Shown here piece after piece: positions 26,842-36,119 of a stretch of 64,000 nucleotides of DNA. The position numbers and the translations under genes were made by a program. The stretch is from Pseudomonas graminis. GTDB taxonomy: Bacteria; Pseudomonadota; Gammaproteobacteria; Pseudomonadales; Pseudomonadaceae. Position 1 is the stretch's first letter. Each line of letters starts with the position of its first letter. The notes beneath the pieces were generated by a model. That model saw nothing but the letters and a program-made list of their open reading frames with translations. It had not been told where the DNA came from and did no database searches. The DNA is taken from positions 558,001 through 622,000 of the forward strand of contig NZ_CP053746.1 in NCBI RefSeq assembly GCF_013201545.1. The letters run 5' to 3'.

Positions 26842-27504
26842 TCAAGACGCAACAAAGCTTCGGGGCCGCCTTCTGCTTGCCGTGTCACTTCCAGTGCAGC
26901 ACAGACGGACGTAGAAGAGTTGAGTATCGCCCTGAGGAATGGCTACTTTGGTACTGTTCAACACTTCGCAAGGCTCATATCGGTCATCAAAAGGGACGTC
27001 GGCGACGACACAGGGCCAGTTCTTCCCCCCATCCCAAACCCGCGGCGTTCATGACATGTCCAGACACTGCCGCGCAAAAAACTCTGCAGGGGCGCCGTGC
27101 CGCGTTTTGTCTTCATTGCTGTACGACAGAATGCTCATCAGCCCCAGGTTGTAGGCATTCGCCAAGCTGTACCTTTTCTGCTTGTGCAGCACCAGTGACC
27201 ACGCCCGAAACGGGCAGACCTCTAATACATGCCGTCGGTCGAGAGCGTCGTAAGGCGCGGTGAAACCCGAGAAGCTTGCATCTGGAAAATGGTAAGCAGG
27301 CAATGGCTTGCGCTTCGACAATTCAGGCCTGACAACCGGCAGCCCGTCGCACAACTGCCCGATTCGCAGGTAGTGGTAATCATGGACGGATCCTTCCTCG
27401 TTGAAAGCATGAAGTTGCTTCGGGTAGTCGTGCATCGCGGCAGGCGGCAAGTCCGCTGCGCGCCAAAGCGGGTGAAGATGCGTGATTTGAAAGTGCGACT
27501 CCAT
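26842..27504 (-). pseudogene. Remnant of a lipase-family (probably T6SS) effector, interrupted and truncated
   Basis: Read on the minus strand from ATG 27504, 151 codons run to an in-frame TGA at 27049-27051 (..QCLDMS*). The same frame then continues without shift as TPRVWDGG...VVADVPFDDRYEPCEVLNST, then KVAIPQGDTQLFYV, before degenerating and stopping at 26842. Segments such as RHVLEVCPFRAWSLVL, LGLMSILSYSN and GDTQLFYV are, from memory, like those N-terminal to the lipase core in Pseudomonas lipase-family T6SS effectors. The lipase nucleophile motif GxSxG is absent, so the catalytic half is deleted. CGA to TGA would explain the stop. Identification of the family is moderately sure; that the gene is broken is quite sure. 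Confidence 0.55.
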
Positions 27505-27725
27505 ACGGAAAACACGAAGGGGACGCGTCCTAACGAAGATCCGGAATCGCCCTACACGAATCCAGATTCAGGGCACCACATTTATCAACGGTGCTGCCGG
27601 AGCGGGCACGCGAGCTCCTACAGTTCGCGGGAAGCGCTCTCAAAATCAATCACCGCCACTGGCAACTAAACCCCGACACGACTAACGTGCTCGCCTGATT
27701 CGTCGGTTTTCCAAGGAAGTGGAAT

Positions 27726-28892
27726 ATGTTGCGTCGCCGCATGTTGATCATGTTGGGTATTGTCCTGATCGTGGTGCTGGCCCTGGGTGGGTACAAGGCG
27801 TTTTCGGTCTATCAGCAGATCCAGCAATTCACGGCGCCGAAGCCGCCGACCAACGTCGCGGTGGCGGTTGTCGAGGCGCGCCAGTGGCAGAATCGTCTGC
27901 CGGCCATCGGCACGCTCAAGGCCTTCCAGGGCGTGGACCTGTCGCTGGAAATCGCGGGCACGGTCAAGGCCGTGCAGTTCGAATCCGGCCAGAAGGTCAA
28001 GGTCGGTCAGCCGCTCCTGCAACTCGACAGCGATGTGGAAAAGGCCCTGCTTGGGACCGCCGAAGCGGACCTCGGTCTAGCACAGGTGGAGTACGGCCGC
28101 GGCAGCAAACTGGTGGGCGAATCCGCCATCTCCCGCGGCGACTTCGACAAGCTCGCCGCCACCCAGAAGAAGGCCGCTGCCACCGTCGCGCAATTGAACG
28201 CCTCCCTGGCTAAGAAGCGCATCCTCGCGCCCTTCAGCGGCACCATCGGCATTCGTCAGGTTGACGTGGGCGACTACCTTGCCAGCGGCACAGTGATCGC
28301 CACCCTTCAGGACTTGACCCGTCTGTACGCCGACTTCTTCGTGCCGGAGCAGATGCTGCCGAAACTGGCCCTCGGCCAAGAGGTGCAGGTGAGCGTCGCG
28401 GCCTACCCCGAACGCGTCTTCACTGCACGCATCAGCGCCATCAACCCCAAGGTCGAAGACACCACCCGCAATGTGCTGATTCGCGCCACCCTGCCCAACC
28501 CCGACAGCCAGCTGCTGCCCGGCATGTTCACCAGCCTGCAAGTGCTGCTCGGGCAGGACACACCGCAGTTGGTGCTGCCGGAAAGCACCATCACTTACAC
28601 GCTGTACGGCAATTCGGTGTACGTCGTCGTGCCGAAAAAGACCGCCGACGGCCAGCCGGAAAACAACAGCAAGGGCGAGCCTCAGCTCATGGTCGAGCGG
28701 CGCTTTGTCGAAACCGGCGAGCGTCGCGGCGGCCTGGTGATCATCAGCAAAGGATTGAAAGCCGGCGAACGGGTCGTCACCGGCGGCCAGCTCAAACTGG
28801 ATAACGGCGCCGCCGTCGCCATCGTGGTCGACCCGGCAACTCCGTCGCACGCCACCCCGGCGGCGCAGAACAGCCAGCCCAAAGCGGACTGA
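27726..28892 (+). CDS. mexV: RND efflux periplasmic adaptor, MexV-like
   Basis: 388 residues. One N-terminal membrane anchor is followed by the membrane-fusion-protein order: lipoyl half-motif (LSLEIAGTVKAVQFESGQKVKVGQPLLQLD), helical hairpin, second lipoyl half (AKKRILAPFSGTIGIRQVDVGDYL), and beta-barrel and membrane-proximal domains. It links the RND pump encoded 14 bases downstream to an outer-membrane channel. In P. aeruginosa the same neighbourhood encodes MexVW, which works with OprM. No outer-membrane gene is adjacent here, consistent with borrowing a channel. Confidence 0.85.
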   Translation: MLRRRMLIMLGIVLIVVLALGGYKAFSVYQQIQQFTAPKPPTNVAVAVVEARQWQNRLPAIGTLKAFQGVDLSLEIAGTVKAVQFESGQKVKVGQPLLQLDSDVEKALLGTAEADLGLAQVEYGRGSKLVGESAISRGDFDKLAATQKKAAATVAQLNASLAKKRILAPFSGTIGIRQVDVGDYLASGTVIATLQDLTRLYADFFVPEQMLPKLALGQEVQVSVAAYPERVFTARISAINPKVEDTTRNVLIRATLPNPDSQLLPGMFTSLQVLLGQDTPQLVLPESTITYTLYGNSVYVVVPKKTADGQPENNSKGEPQLMVERRFVETGERRGGLVIISKGLKAGERVVTGGQLKLDNGAAVAIVVDPATPSHATPAAQNSQPKAD

Positions 28893-28906
28893 TCAAGGAA
28901 TCGATC

Positions 28907-31900
28907 ATGGCCTTTACAGACCCGTTCATCCGTCGCCCGGTGCTTGCCAGCGTGATCAGTCTATTGATCGTGCTGCTGGGTTTTCAGGCGTTCAGCAAGC
29001 TGACCATCCGCCAGTACCCGCAGATGGAAAACGCGCTGATCACCGTGACCACGGCCTACCCTGGCGCCAACGCCGAAACCATTCAGGGCTATATCACCCA
29101 GCCGCTGCAGCAAAGTCTGGCGAGCGCCGAAGGCATCGACTACATGACCTCGGTCAGTCGGCAGAACTTCTCGGTCATTTCCATTTATGCGCGCATCGGC
29201 TCCAACAGCGACCGCCTCTACACCGAGCTGCTGGCCAAGGCCAACGAAGTCAAGAACAAGCTGCCCCAGGACGCCGAAGACCCGGTCCTGAGCAAGGAGG
29301 CCGCCGACGCCTCGGCGCTGATGTACATCAGCTTCTACAGCGCCGAGCTGAGCAACCCGCAGATCACCGATTACCTGTCCCGGGTCATTCAGCCAAAGCT
29401 GGCGACGCTGCCAGGCATGGCCGAAGCGGAGATTCTGGGCAATCAGGTGTTCGCCATGCGCCTGTGGCTCGATCCGGTCAAACTCGCCGGTTTCAGCCTG
29501 ACCGCCAACGACGTCACCGAAGCCGTGCGCAAGTACAACTTCCTGTCCGCTGCGGGTGAGGTGAAGGGCGAGTACGTGGTCACCAGCGTCAACGCCAGCA
29601 CCGACCTGAAATCCCCGGAGACCTTCGCGGCGATTCCGCTCAAGACCGTGGGCGACAGCCGCGTACTGCTGGGTGATGTAGCCCGGGTAGAGATGGGCGC
29701 CGAAAACTACGACACGGTCAGCTCGTTCGACGGCACGCCGTCGGTGTACATCGGCATCAAGGGCACGCCCAGTTCTAACCCGCTGGACGTGATCAAGGAA
29801 GTGCGGCGCATCCTGCCGGAGCTGGAAGCCCAATTACCGCCGAGCCTCAAAGCGTCCATCGCCTACGACGCCACGCTGTTCATTCAGGCTTCGATCCATG
29901 AAGTGGTGAAAACCCTCATCGAAGCGGTGCTCATCGTCATCGTGGTGGTGTTCCTGTTTCTGGGTGCATTGCGCTCGGTGCTGATCCCGGTGATCACCAT
30001 CCCGCTGTCGATGATCGGCGTGCTGTTTTTCATGCAGCTGATGGGGTATTCGATCAATTTGCTGACGCTGCTGGCGATGGTGCTGGCCATCGGCTTGGTG
30101 GTGGACGACGCCATCGTGGTGGTGGAGAACATTCACCGGCACATCGAAGAAGGCAAGACGCCCTTCGATGCGGCCATCGAGGGCGCTCGCGAGATCGCCA
30201 TGCCCGTGGTATCGATGACCATCACCCTGGCAGCGGTGTATGCACCCATCGGTTTTCTGGAGGGACTGACCGGCGCGCTGTTCAAGGAGTTCGCGCTGAC
30301 GCTGGCGGGTGCGGTGGTGATTTCCGGGATCGTCGCGCTGACCCTGTCGCCGATGATGTGCGCCGTGCTCCTGCGCCGGGAAGAGAATCCCAGCGGCCTG
30401 GCGCACAAGCTTGATCACGCCTTCGAAAGCCTGAAGGTCCGCTACCAGCGTGTCCTTCACGGCACGCTGAATACGCGGCCGGTGGTCATCGTGTTTGCGG
30501 TGCTGGTGCTATGCCTGATTCCGGTGTTTCTAAAGCTCAGCCAGTCGCAACTGGCGCCGGACGAGGACCAGGGCATCATCTTCATGATGGCGACGGCGCC
30601 GCAGCCGACCAACCTTGATTACATGAACACATACACCGATCAGTTCATCAGCCTCTTCAAGGCGTTCCCGGAGTATTACTCCTCGTTCCAGATTAACGGT
30701 TTCAATGGCGTGCAGACCGGCGTCGGCGGGTTCCTGCTCAAGCCATGGGACGAGCGCAGCCGCACGCAAATGGAGCTGTTGCCCGAAGTGCAAGCCAAGC
30801 TCAACGGTATTACCGGGCTGCAGATATTCGGCTTCAACCTGCCGTCGTTGCCCGGCACCGGCGAAGGGCTGCCGTTTCAGTTCGTGATCAATACACCGGG
30901 TGACTACGCCGCGCTGCTTGAGGTGACGGATCGCATCAAGAAACGCGCCGCCGACTCGGGCAAGTTCGCGTTTCTGGACGTTGACCTGGCGTTCGACAAG
31001 CCGGAAGTGGTGGTCGACATCGACCGCGCCAAAGCCGCGCAGATGGGCGTGTCGATGCAGGACCTGGGCGGCAGCCTGGCGACGTTGCTCGGGGAGGCGG
31101 AAATCAACCGCTTTACCATCGACGGGCGCAGTTACAAGGTCATCGCGCAGGTTGAACGGGCCTACCGCGACAACCCGGCCTGGCTGGCGAATTACTACGT
31201 CAAGAACACCGGTGGCAAGATGCTGCCGTTGTCGACGCTGATCACTGTCAGCGACCGGGCCAGACCCCGGCAGCTCAATCAGTTCCAGCAGCTCAACTCG
31301 GCGATCATCTCCGGCTTCCCACTGGTGAGTCAGGCTGAGGCGATCGAGTTGGTCAAACAGATCGCGATCGAAGAATCGCCGCCAGGTTTCGCCTACGACT
31401 ACGCCGGCGCGTCGCGCCAGTACGTGCAGGAAGGCAATGCGTTGTGGGTCACGTTCGGACTGGCCCTGGCGATCATTTTTCTGGTGCTGGCGGCACAGTT
31501 CGAGAGCTTCCGCGATCCGCTGGTGATTCTTGTCACGGTGCCGCTGTCGATCTGCGGCGCGCTGATTCCGCTGTTCCTCGGCATCTCGTCGCTGAATATC
31601 TATACCCAGGTGGGTCTGGTCACGCTGATCGGCTTGATCAGCAAACACGGCATTCTGATCGTCGAATTCGCCAACCAGCTACGCCGCGACAAAGGCCTGA
31701 CGGCGCGGGAAGCGGTCGAAGAAGCGGCGGCAATTCGCTTGCGACCCGTACTGATGACCACGGCGGCAATGGTGTTCGGCATGGTGCCGCTGATCCTCGC
31801 GACCGGCGCGGGGGCGGTCAGCCGGTTCGACATCGGTCTGGTGATTGCCACAGGGATGTCAGTGGGGACGTTGTTCACGCTGTTCGTGCTGCCGTGCGTG

Positions 31901-31990
31901 TATACGCTGCTGGCGCGGCGCGATGAGGCGCAGCCTGACAGCAGTGCCATCGGCGATGCGGGTATCCCCCCTACGAGTAGCGGTGCCTGA
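28907..31990 (+). CDS. mexW: RND multidrug efflux pump, MexW-like
   Basis: 1027 residues, the length of an HAE1-type RND pump. The start MAFTDPFIRRPVLASVISLLIVLLGFQAF, the central GLVVDDAIVVVENIHRHIEEGKTP with the two aspartates of the proton relay, and the C-terminal GLISKHGILIVEFANQLR are all present. It exports drugs, detergents or dyes using the proton gradient. It is translated from the same unit as the MexV-like adaptor. Substrates cannot be predicted. Confidence 0.88.
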   Translation: MAFTDPFIRRPVLASVISLLIVLLGFQAFSKLTIRQYPQMENALITVTTAYPGANAETIQGYITQPLQQSLASAEGIDYMTSVSRQNFSVISIYARIGSNSDRLYTELLAKANEVKNKLPQDAEDPVLSKEAADASALMYISFYSAELSNPQITDYLSRVIQPKLATLPGMAEAEILGNQVFAMRLWLDPVKLAGFSLTANDVTEAVRKYNFLSAAGEVKGEYVVTSVNASTDLKSPETFAAIPLKTVGDSRVLLGDVARVEMGAENYDTVSSFDGTPSVYIGIKGTPSSNPLDVIKEVRRILPELEAQLPPSLKASIAYDATLFIQASIHEVVKTLIEAVLIVIVVVFLFLGALRSVLIPVITIPLSMIGVLFFMQLMGYSINLLTLLAMVLAIGLVVDDAIVVVENIHRHIEEGKTPFDAAIEGAREIAMPVVSMTITLAAVYAPIGFLEGLTGALFKEFALTLAGAVVISGIVALTLSPMMCAVLLRREENPSGLAHKLDHAFESLKVRYQRVLHGTLNTRPVVIVFAVLVLCLIPVFLKLSQSQLAPDEDQGIIFMMATAPQPTNLDYMNTYTDQFISLFKAFPEYYSSFQINGFNGVQTGVGGFLLKPWDERSRTQMELLPEVQAKLNGITGLQIFGFNLPSLPGTGEGLPFQFVINTPGDYAALLEVTDRIKKRAADSGKFAFLDVDLAFDKPEVVVDIDRAKAAQMGVSMQDLGGSLATLLGEAEINRFTIDGRSYKVIAQVERAYRDNPAWLANYYVKNTGGKMLPLSTLITVSDRARPRQLNQFQQLNSAIISGFPLVSQAEAIELVKQIAIEESPPGFAYDYAGASRQYVQEGNALWVTFGLALAIIFLVLAAQFESFRDPLVILVTVPLSICGALIPLFLGISSLNIYTQVGLVTLIGLISKHGILIVEFANQLRRDKGLTAREAVEEAAAIRLRPVLMTTAAMVFGMVPLILATGAGAVSRFDIGLVIATGMSVGTLFTLFVLPCVYTLLARRDEAQPDSSAIGDAGIPPTSSGA

Positions 31991-32059
31991 CGCAATTCTG
32001 TAGGGGATTTACATCGCGCCAATGGGACGTGCAAATGCTGACGTCCCACGGCGCCAATA

Positions 32060-32088
32060 AAAAAGGCCCTGATTTTTCGGGGCCTTTG
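32060..32088. terminator. Bidirectional terminator between mexW and the warAB operon
   Basis: AAAGGCCC at 32062-32069 pairs with GGGCCTTT at 32080-32087. On the minus strand the stem is followed by a run of six T, so it ends the 33726-32110 operon; it may also stop mexW. Confidence 0.75.
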
Positions 32089-32109
32089 GGTCAACGCAAC
32101 AGGAAGGAG

Positions 32110-32337
32110 TCAGCCTTGCGGTCCACTCCCCTGGGCCAGGCCGAACATCAACAACAGCAGATCGTGATCGGGTCGGGCCGTGTCAGACACCTTGGCCACT
32201 CGAGGCAGCGGGCAATGGCCTTCGCCATGCACTGCGCTCAAAATCTTCGGACCGGGCTGATCCCAGGCGGCCAAAGCGATGGAAGTCACTCCCAACGCTC
32301 CGACCAAAAACAAACCTCGCGCCATTTCTAACTTCAT
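32110..32337 (-). CDS. Small exported protein of unknown function (PA4377-like)
   Basis: 75 residues from the ATG at 32337, which overlaps the stop of the WarB gene (ATGA). The N-terminus MKLEMARGLFLVGALGVTSIALAAWD is a signal peptide with a likely cleavage after ALA. The mature part is short and has no motif I recognise. Translational coupling to warB and the ColR-box-like site upstream of the operon suggest an envelope role tied to LPS modification, by inference. Confidence 0.65.
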   Translation of the reverse strand: MKLEMARGLFLVGALGVTSIALAAWDQPGPKILSAVHGEGHCPLPRVAKVSDTARPDHDLLLLMFGLAQGSGPQG

Positions 32338-33053
32338 CGCTGTAAACCTTTGATGGGCCTGCCAAACGCGGTCTCGTAAAAATAGACCAGCTTGCTCCAG
32401 TCCGCAGGCTGAAACGACGAATGGCGACGAAGCTGTTTCATGTCGTGCTGAGCGGCGGCATAAGACGTCAGGCGCTGACGGCACTTCTCGAGATCCAGCA
32501 GCGCGACCTCAGCCTTGGCATTGGCGCCCTCGCCTACAACGCGAACAAAGACGTGCTTGATGTAGATACAGCTGTGCTGCCAGCGACCCTTATGCATGCG
32601 GGCCAGGTTGCTGGCGATTTCCTGAAGCATCTGCTCGTACACCACTTCGCCGTATTGCTCGCGCCCGCCGGCGCGCAGCCAGTTTTCGAATTCGTCGAAG
32701 CCGTCCAGCGAGGCCGTGACCAGCAACGCACGCCACTCGTTGTTCTCGTCGCGCTCGGCACCGCAGAACACCATGCGCGGCACATTGACGTCGAGCTGGC
32801 GGAGGCCTTCGAGGGCATCGCGCTCACGCAGAACGGTCGGGCGACCGAAAGGGTGCAACCAGCTGCGATAGATATGGCCTGTCTGGCGCTTCACATACAG
32901 CAGCCGACCGTTTTCCGAGACGACACGCTGCACGCCACTTTCACCGCCACGGCGCACGTTAGGTTCTTCGACCCATTCGCCTCGCGTATTCCAGAAGTAG
33001 GCGAAGCGGTCCTTGGCGGGAACGGCTAACTCTGTTGCGAAATCCACGGCCAT
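32334..33053 (-). CDS. warB: InaA / WarB-type lipopolysaccharide kinase
   Basis: 239 residues of the LPS kinase family (InaA, related to WaaP), with a Lys in LLYVKRQ, HSCIYIKHVFV and the catalytic-type ALLDLEKCR segments of a protein-kinase-like fold. In P. aeruginosa, InaA/WarB (PA4378) works with methyltransferase WarA to modify LPS and alter O-antigen length. The gene follows warA by four bases and overlaps the next small gene. The start ATG at 33053 is chosen since the frame further upstream runs into warA. Confidence 0.82.
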   Translation of the reverse strand: MAVDFATELAVPAKDRFAYFWNTRGEWVEEPNVRRGGESGVQRVVSENGRLLYVKRQTGHIYRSWLHPFGRPTVLRERDALEGLRQLDVNVPRMVFCGAERDENNEWRALLVTASLDGFDEFENWLRAGGREQYGEVVYEQMLQEIASNLARMHKGRWQHSCIYIKHVFVRVVGEGANAKAEVALLDLEKCRQRLTSYAAAQHDMKQLRRHSSFQPADWSKLVYFYETAFGRPIKGLQR

Positions 33054-33057
33054 CCTG

Positions 33058-33726
33058 TTACCTCTTACGTAATAGATACACACGCCACATGGCGTACATC
33101 GGCAGGAAATCCAGGCGCTCCTGAATCCGAAACCCTGCCTGTTCAAATTCGGCTTCCACGGTCGCAACCGGCAGCACGAAGCGGTTCTGGTAATCACGTT
33201 GCGGCCTTGATTTTTCAGCGTGTCTGCGCTTCCAGGCCTTGAAATTGCCATCCACCCAGAGCGACACAATCACGCTATCCCGGCTCACCCGGTGAAACTC
33301 TTTCAGCAACACGGCGCGGTCTTCAGCCTTGCCGATGTGGTGCATCAGGCGCATGCAGAAGATGCTGTCGACAGCGTTGTCCGGCATCTCGATCGCAAAG
33401 GCCGAGGTCTGCAATGGCTGGACGCGTTTGACGATTTCCGCAGGTTGCGACTCGCAGGCAATCTTGACCATCGACGCCGAATTGTCCGCCCCGATAATCA
33501 CCCGGTTGGCTTTTTCGGCCAGTACTGGCCAAAAACGTCCGGCGCCACAGGGCAGGTCCAGCACCAGCCCCGGTTCGCCCGCTAGCGCCAGCGCGCGACG
33601 CGCCAGTTGTTTATCCCGGCGATCCGACAAGCGTCTTGCCAGTCCGTCGTTGTGTTTGCGTAGATACCTTTTAGCGTGTTCGTCGTCGTATTTACGCGAA
33701 AAATCCAGCTCGATCCGCTTGCTCAT
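33058..33726 (-). CDS. warA: SAM-dependent methyltransferase, WarA-like
   Basis: 222 residues with class I SAM motif I (LVLDLPCGAGRFWPVL), then GADNSASMV and the MRLMHHIG segment. In P. aeruginosa WarA (PA4379) binds cyclic di-GMP and, with WarB, controls LPS modification. Here it heads a warA-warB-small-protein operon downstream of colRS, and a ColR-box-like site lies 67 bases before the start. The substrate methyl acceptor is not evident. Confidence 0.82.
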   Translation of the reverse strand: MSKRIELDFSRKYDDEHAKRYLRKHNDGLARRLSDRRDKQLARRALALAGEPGLVLDLPCGAGRFWPVLAEKANRVIIGADNSASMVKIACESQPAEIVKRVQPLQTSAFAIEMPDNAVDSIFCMRLMHHIGKAEDRAVLLKEFHRVSRDSVIVSLWVDGNFKAWKRRHAEKSRPQRDYQNRFVLPVATVEAEFEQAGFRIQERLDFLPMYAMWRVYLLRKR

Positions 33727-33792
33727 GGCTGCCTCTCCTTTGATAAGAGGGCCAAACTAAGCAGCGAAGCGTCACGCTCAGGTCAGATGAAT

Positions 33793-33808
33793 GTGAAAAA
33801 AGCGTCCG
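33793..33808 (-). promoter_or_regulatory. ColR-box-like site upstream of warA
   Basis: Read on the minus strand the bases are CGGACGCT then TTTTTCAC. The reported ColR motif is YYNASNNY followed by TTTTTCAC: the second half is perfect and seven of eight positions of the first half agree. It lies 67 bases before the warA ATG. Confidence 0.55.
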
Positions 33809-33887
33809 GAAAAGTGAACAAATGTTACGAGATTATTCAAGAACTTAGGGCCAGCATACGGCCATGTCCCGGTCCATTTCAGCACCT

Positions 33888-35210
33888 TTACACAGGCTGT
33901 ACATTTGTCGCCGGGATCCGCATGGGGTCTTTGCCAGGGCGCAAACCCATGTCTACGCTGAACCGGCAGCCGTTTGGCTCCATGGTGTCCAGGCTGACCG
34001 ACCACCCCTGGTTTTCGCAGATGCGCTGCACCAACGACAGTCCCAGCCCCAGACCTTCGCCCCGTTGCTCGGTGCCGCGCACGAATGGCTGAAACATCGC
34101 CTCACGTTTTTCTTCCGGAATGCCCACGCCGGAATCCTCAACCATGAACCCGCCTTCGCGCAGCGTCAGGCGAATAAAGCCGATCTCGGTGTAGTGCAGC
34201 GCGTTGCGCAGCAGGTTGCCCATCACGGCGTAAAGAAAGGTCGCGTTGTAAGCCGTTTCGGAAGGCTCACCGGGCAAGTATTCCAGGGTCAGGCCTTTGC
34301 GTTCGATCGGTTCGCGCCACAGGCTGATCAGCTGTTGGGCAGCGCCGTGTAGGGTCAGCTGGGGATAAAGCGCCAGGTCATCGCGCTGGGTGCGGGCGAG
34401 CATCAGGAAGGTCTGCACCAGATCGCGCATTTCTTCGCAGGCCCTCGCCACGCGCTCGACCTGGGCCCGTGCGCGTTGGTCAAGCGCCGGGTTTTCCAGC
34501 AGCAGCTCACAGGAACTCGCCAGCACCATCAACGGCGTGCGCAGTTCGTGGCTGACATCACTGGTGAACATCCGCTCGCGGGTCAGCGCGTCACGGAGAC
34601 GGCCCAGCGTGGCGTCAAAGGCCACCGCCAGCTCACCCACTTCGTCGGCGGCGTAGTCGGGGGCCAGGGGCGGCGCGAGGCCGAGCAACTGATCGCGATG
34701 ACGCACCTGTCGCGCCAGCCGGACCACCGGCGCCATCACTCGACGCGCCAGTATCCAGCCGAGGAAAATCGCCAGCGCCAATGCCAGCACAAAGCCCACC
34801 AGCACGACGGCGAACAGCACGCGCTCACGCTCTTCGAAATCGCTTTGATCCTGGAGCAAGACATAGTGGCGACCGTCGACGATCTCAACCATGGCGTGGT
34901 ACGACAAAGGCCCGCGAAACACTTCGTGAAAGCCCGGTTCAAGATGCCGCAGGTCCTTTGGCAGCTCGAAATCCCCCGGACCGCCGCTGAAGTAAAACAG
35001 CTGATCCGGCTCCGGGCGGTGGTTCCAGTCGTTGACGCTGTCCATCAGCAGCAGACGCGTCAGGTCGCCGCCCAGTCCTGCCGAAATCAGCTTTTCTTCG
35101 ACCAGGTGCACCGTCGCGACGATACCCATCGCGAAGCACCCGGCAACCAGCGCGCTCATCAGCGCAAAGGCAATGATGATCCGTTGGGCGAGGCTCTGCT
35201 TAAACTCCAT
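33888..35210 (-). CDS. colS: Sensor histidine kinase ColS
   Basis: 440 residues from the ATG at 35210, overlapping the colR stop by 11 bases. Two membrane segments flank a ~95-residue periplasmic loop that contains HLVEEK and FEERE clusters, in line with ColS binding iron or zinc through acidic residues. HAMP, HisKA (SHELRTPLMVL) and a HATPase with DSGVG and GLGLGLSLV follow. It phosphorylates ColR. ColRS protects Pseudomonas membranes against zinc, polymyxin and phenol; it would be expected to drive warAB and the PAP2 gene next door. Confidence 0.88.
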   Translation of the reverse strand: MEFKQSLAQRIIIAFALMSALVAGCFAMGIVATVHLVEEKLISAGLGGDLTRLLLMDSVNDWNHRPEPDQLFYFSGGPGDFELPKDLRHLEPGFHEVFRGPLSYHAMVEIVDGRHYVLLQDQSDFEERERVLFAVVLVGFVLALALAIFLGWILARRVMAPVVRLARQVRHRDQLLGLAPPLAPDYAADEVGELAVAFDATLGRLRDALTRERMFTSDVSHELRTPLMVLASSCELLLENPALDQRARAQVERVARACEEMRDLVQTFLMLARTQRDDLALYPQLTLHGAAQQLISLWREPIERKGLTLEYLPGEPSETAYNATFLYAVMGNLLRNALHYTEIGFIRLTLREGGFMVEDSGVGIPEEKREAMFQPFVRGTEQRGEGLGLGLSLVQRICENQGWSVSLDTMEPNGCRFSVDMGLRPGKDPMRIPATNVQPV

Positions 35211-35883
35211 CACGCCCCTCTGCGAGGCGGTATCCGACACCATGGACTGTCTGCAACAGTGGTTTGGCGAATGGTTTGTCAATGACCTGGCGCAACTGGT
35301 GAACATGGCTGCGCAAGCTGTCGCTGTCCGGGCAATCATCGCCCCACAGCGCTTCTTCCAGCACTTCACGACGCAGGACGTGAGGGCTCTTTTGCATCAA
35401 CACTGCGAGCAACTTAAGCCCAACCGGGTTGAGTTTGAGCAGGCGCCCTTCACGGATCACTTCCAGGGTATCGAGGTCGTAGATCAGATCGGCGACCTGC
35501 AGGGTACGCCGCCCGCCACCCTGGGCACGCCGCAGCACCGCTTCAATACGCGCCGCCAGTTCCGATAGCGCGAACGGCTTGAGCAGGTAGTCGTCGGCGC
35601 CGGAGCGAAACCCCTGTAACCGGTCGTCAAGCTGATCGCGGGCGGTGAGCATGATTACCGGCGTGTCGCGGCGGGCGTCTTCACGCAGGCGCTTGCACAG
35701 GGTGTAGCCGTCGATGCCGGGCAGCATGATATCGAGCACGATCAAGTCGTAATGTTCGGTCGCCGCCAGGTGCAGGCCGGACAGACCGTCTTGCGCGCAG
35801 TCAACGGTATAACCCTTCAAACCGAGGTAATCGGCGAGGTTTGCCAGGATGTCGCGGTTGTCTTCAACCAGCAGAATTCTCAT
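35200..35883 (-). CDS. colR: Response regulator ColR
   Basis: 227 residues, OmpR family. The receiver domain has the acidic pocket (VEDN), phospho-acceptor Asp in LIVLDIMLPG, conserved Thr-Ala (MLTAR) and Lys (LLKPF). The winged-helix output ends with LRSHVHQLRQVIDKPF and VHGVGYRL. The gene is divergent from a PAP2-phosphatase gene, sharing a 236-base control region (35884-36119), and is translationally coupled to colS. Regulated genes are probably those carrying the ColR-type box (33793 and 36004). Confidence 0.9.
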   Translation of the reverse strand: MRILLVEDNRDILANLADYLGLKGYTVDCAQDGLSGLHLAATEHYDLIVLDIMLPGIDGYTLCKRLREDARRDTPVIMLTARDQLDDRLQGFRSGADDYLLKPFALSELAARIEAVLRRAQGGGRRTLQVADLIYDLDTLEVIREGRLLKLNPVGLKLLAVLMQKSPHVLRREVLEEALWGDDCPDSDSLRSHVHQLRQVIDKPFAKPLLQTVHGVGYRLAEGRDGV

Positions 35884-36003
35884 GGCGCGTGTCTCCCTAT
35901 GCGGTGTGGCGAGACCCGGGACACGGCGTGAGATGCCGCTCAACAAGGTCTGAGTTGGCGGCAGCTTACGGCGATGCGCGCTCGAGGGCCAGCACCGCCG
36001 TGC

Positions 36004-36019
36004 ATAACGTTTTTTTCAC
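36004..36019 (+). promoter_or_regulatory. ColR-box-like site upstream of the PAP2 phosphatase gene
   Basis: ATAACGTT followed by TTTTTCAC. All eight bases of the second half and seven of eight of the degenerate first half fit the published ColR motif. It lies ~100 bases before the ATG at 36120, between divergent colR and the phosphatase. Confidence 0.6.
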
Positions 36020-36119
36020 TCGCGGTTCACGGCGCCGCGACAGCATTCTGCTCAGACTTCGCACCGCTCCGGCTCAATACGCCCCCCGCTCTCCCCTCGC
36101 CCACTACACGGGATTCGCC

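Noticed and set aside
27049..27051. In-frame TGA read as selenocysteine or recoding
   Set aside because: No stem-loop of the right type and the frame soon decays, so a nonsense mutation is simpler.
26877..27263. Plus-strand open frame in the decayed effector island
   Set aside because: No ribosome site and opposite a recognisable minus-strand remnant.
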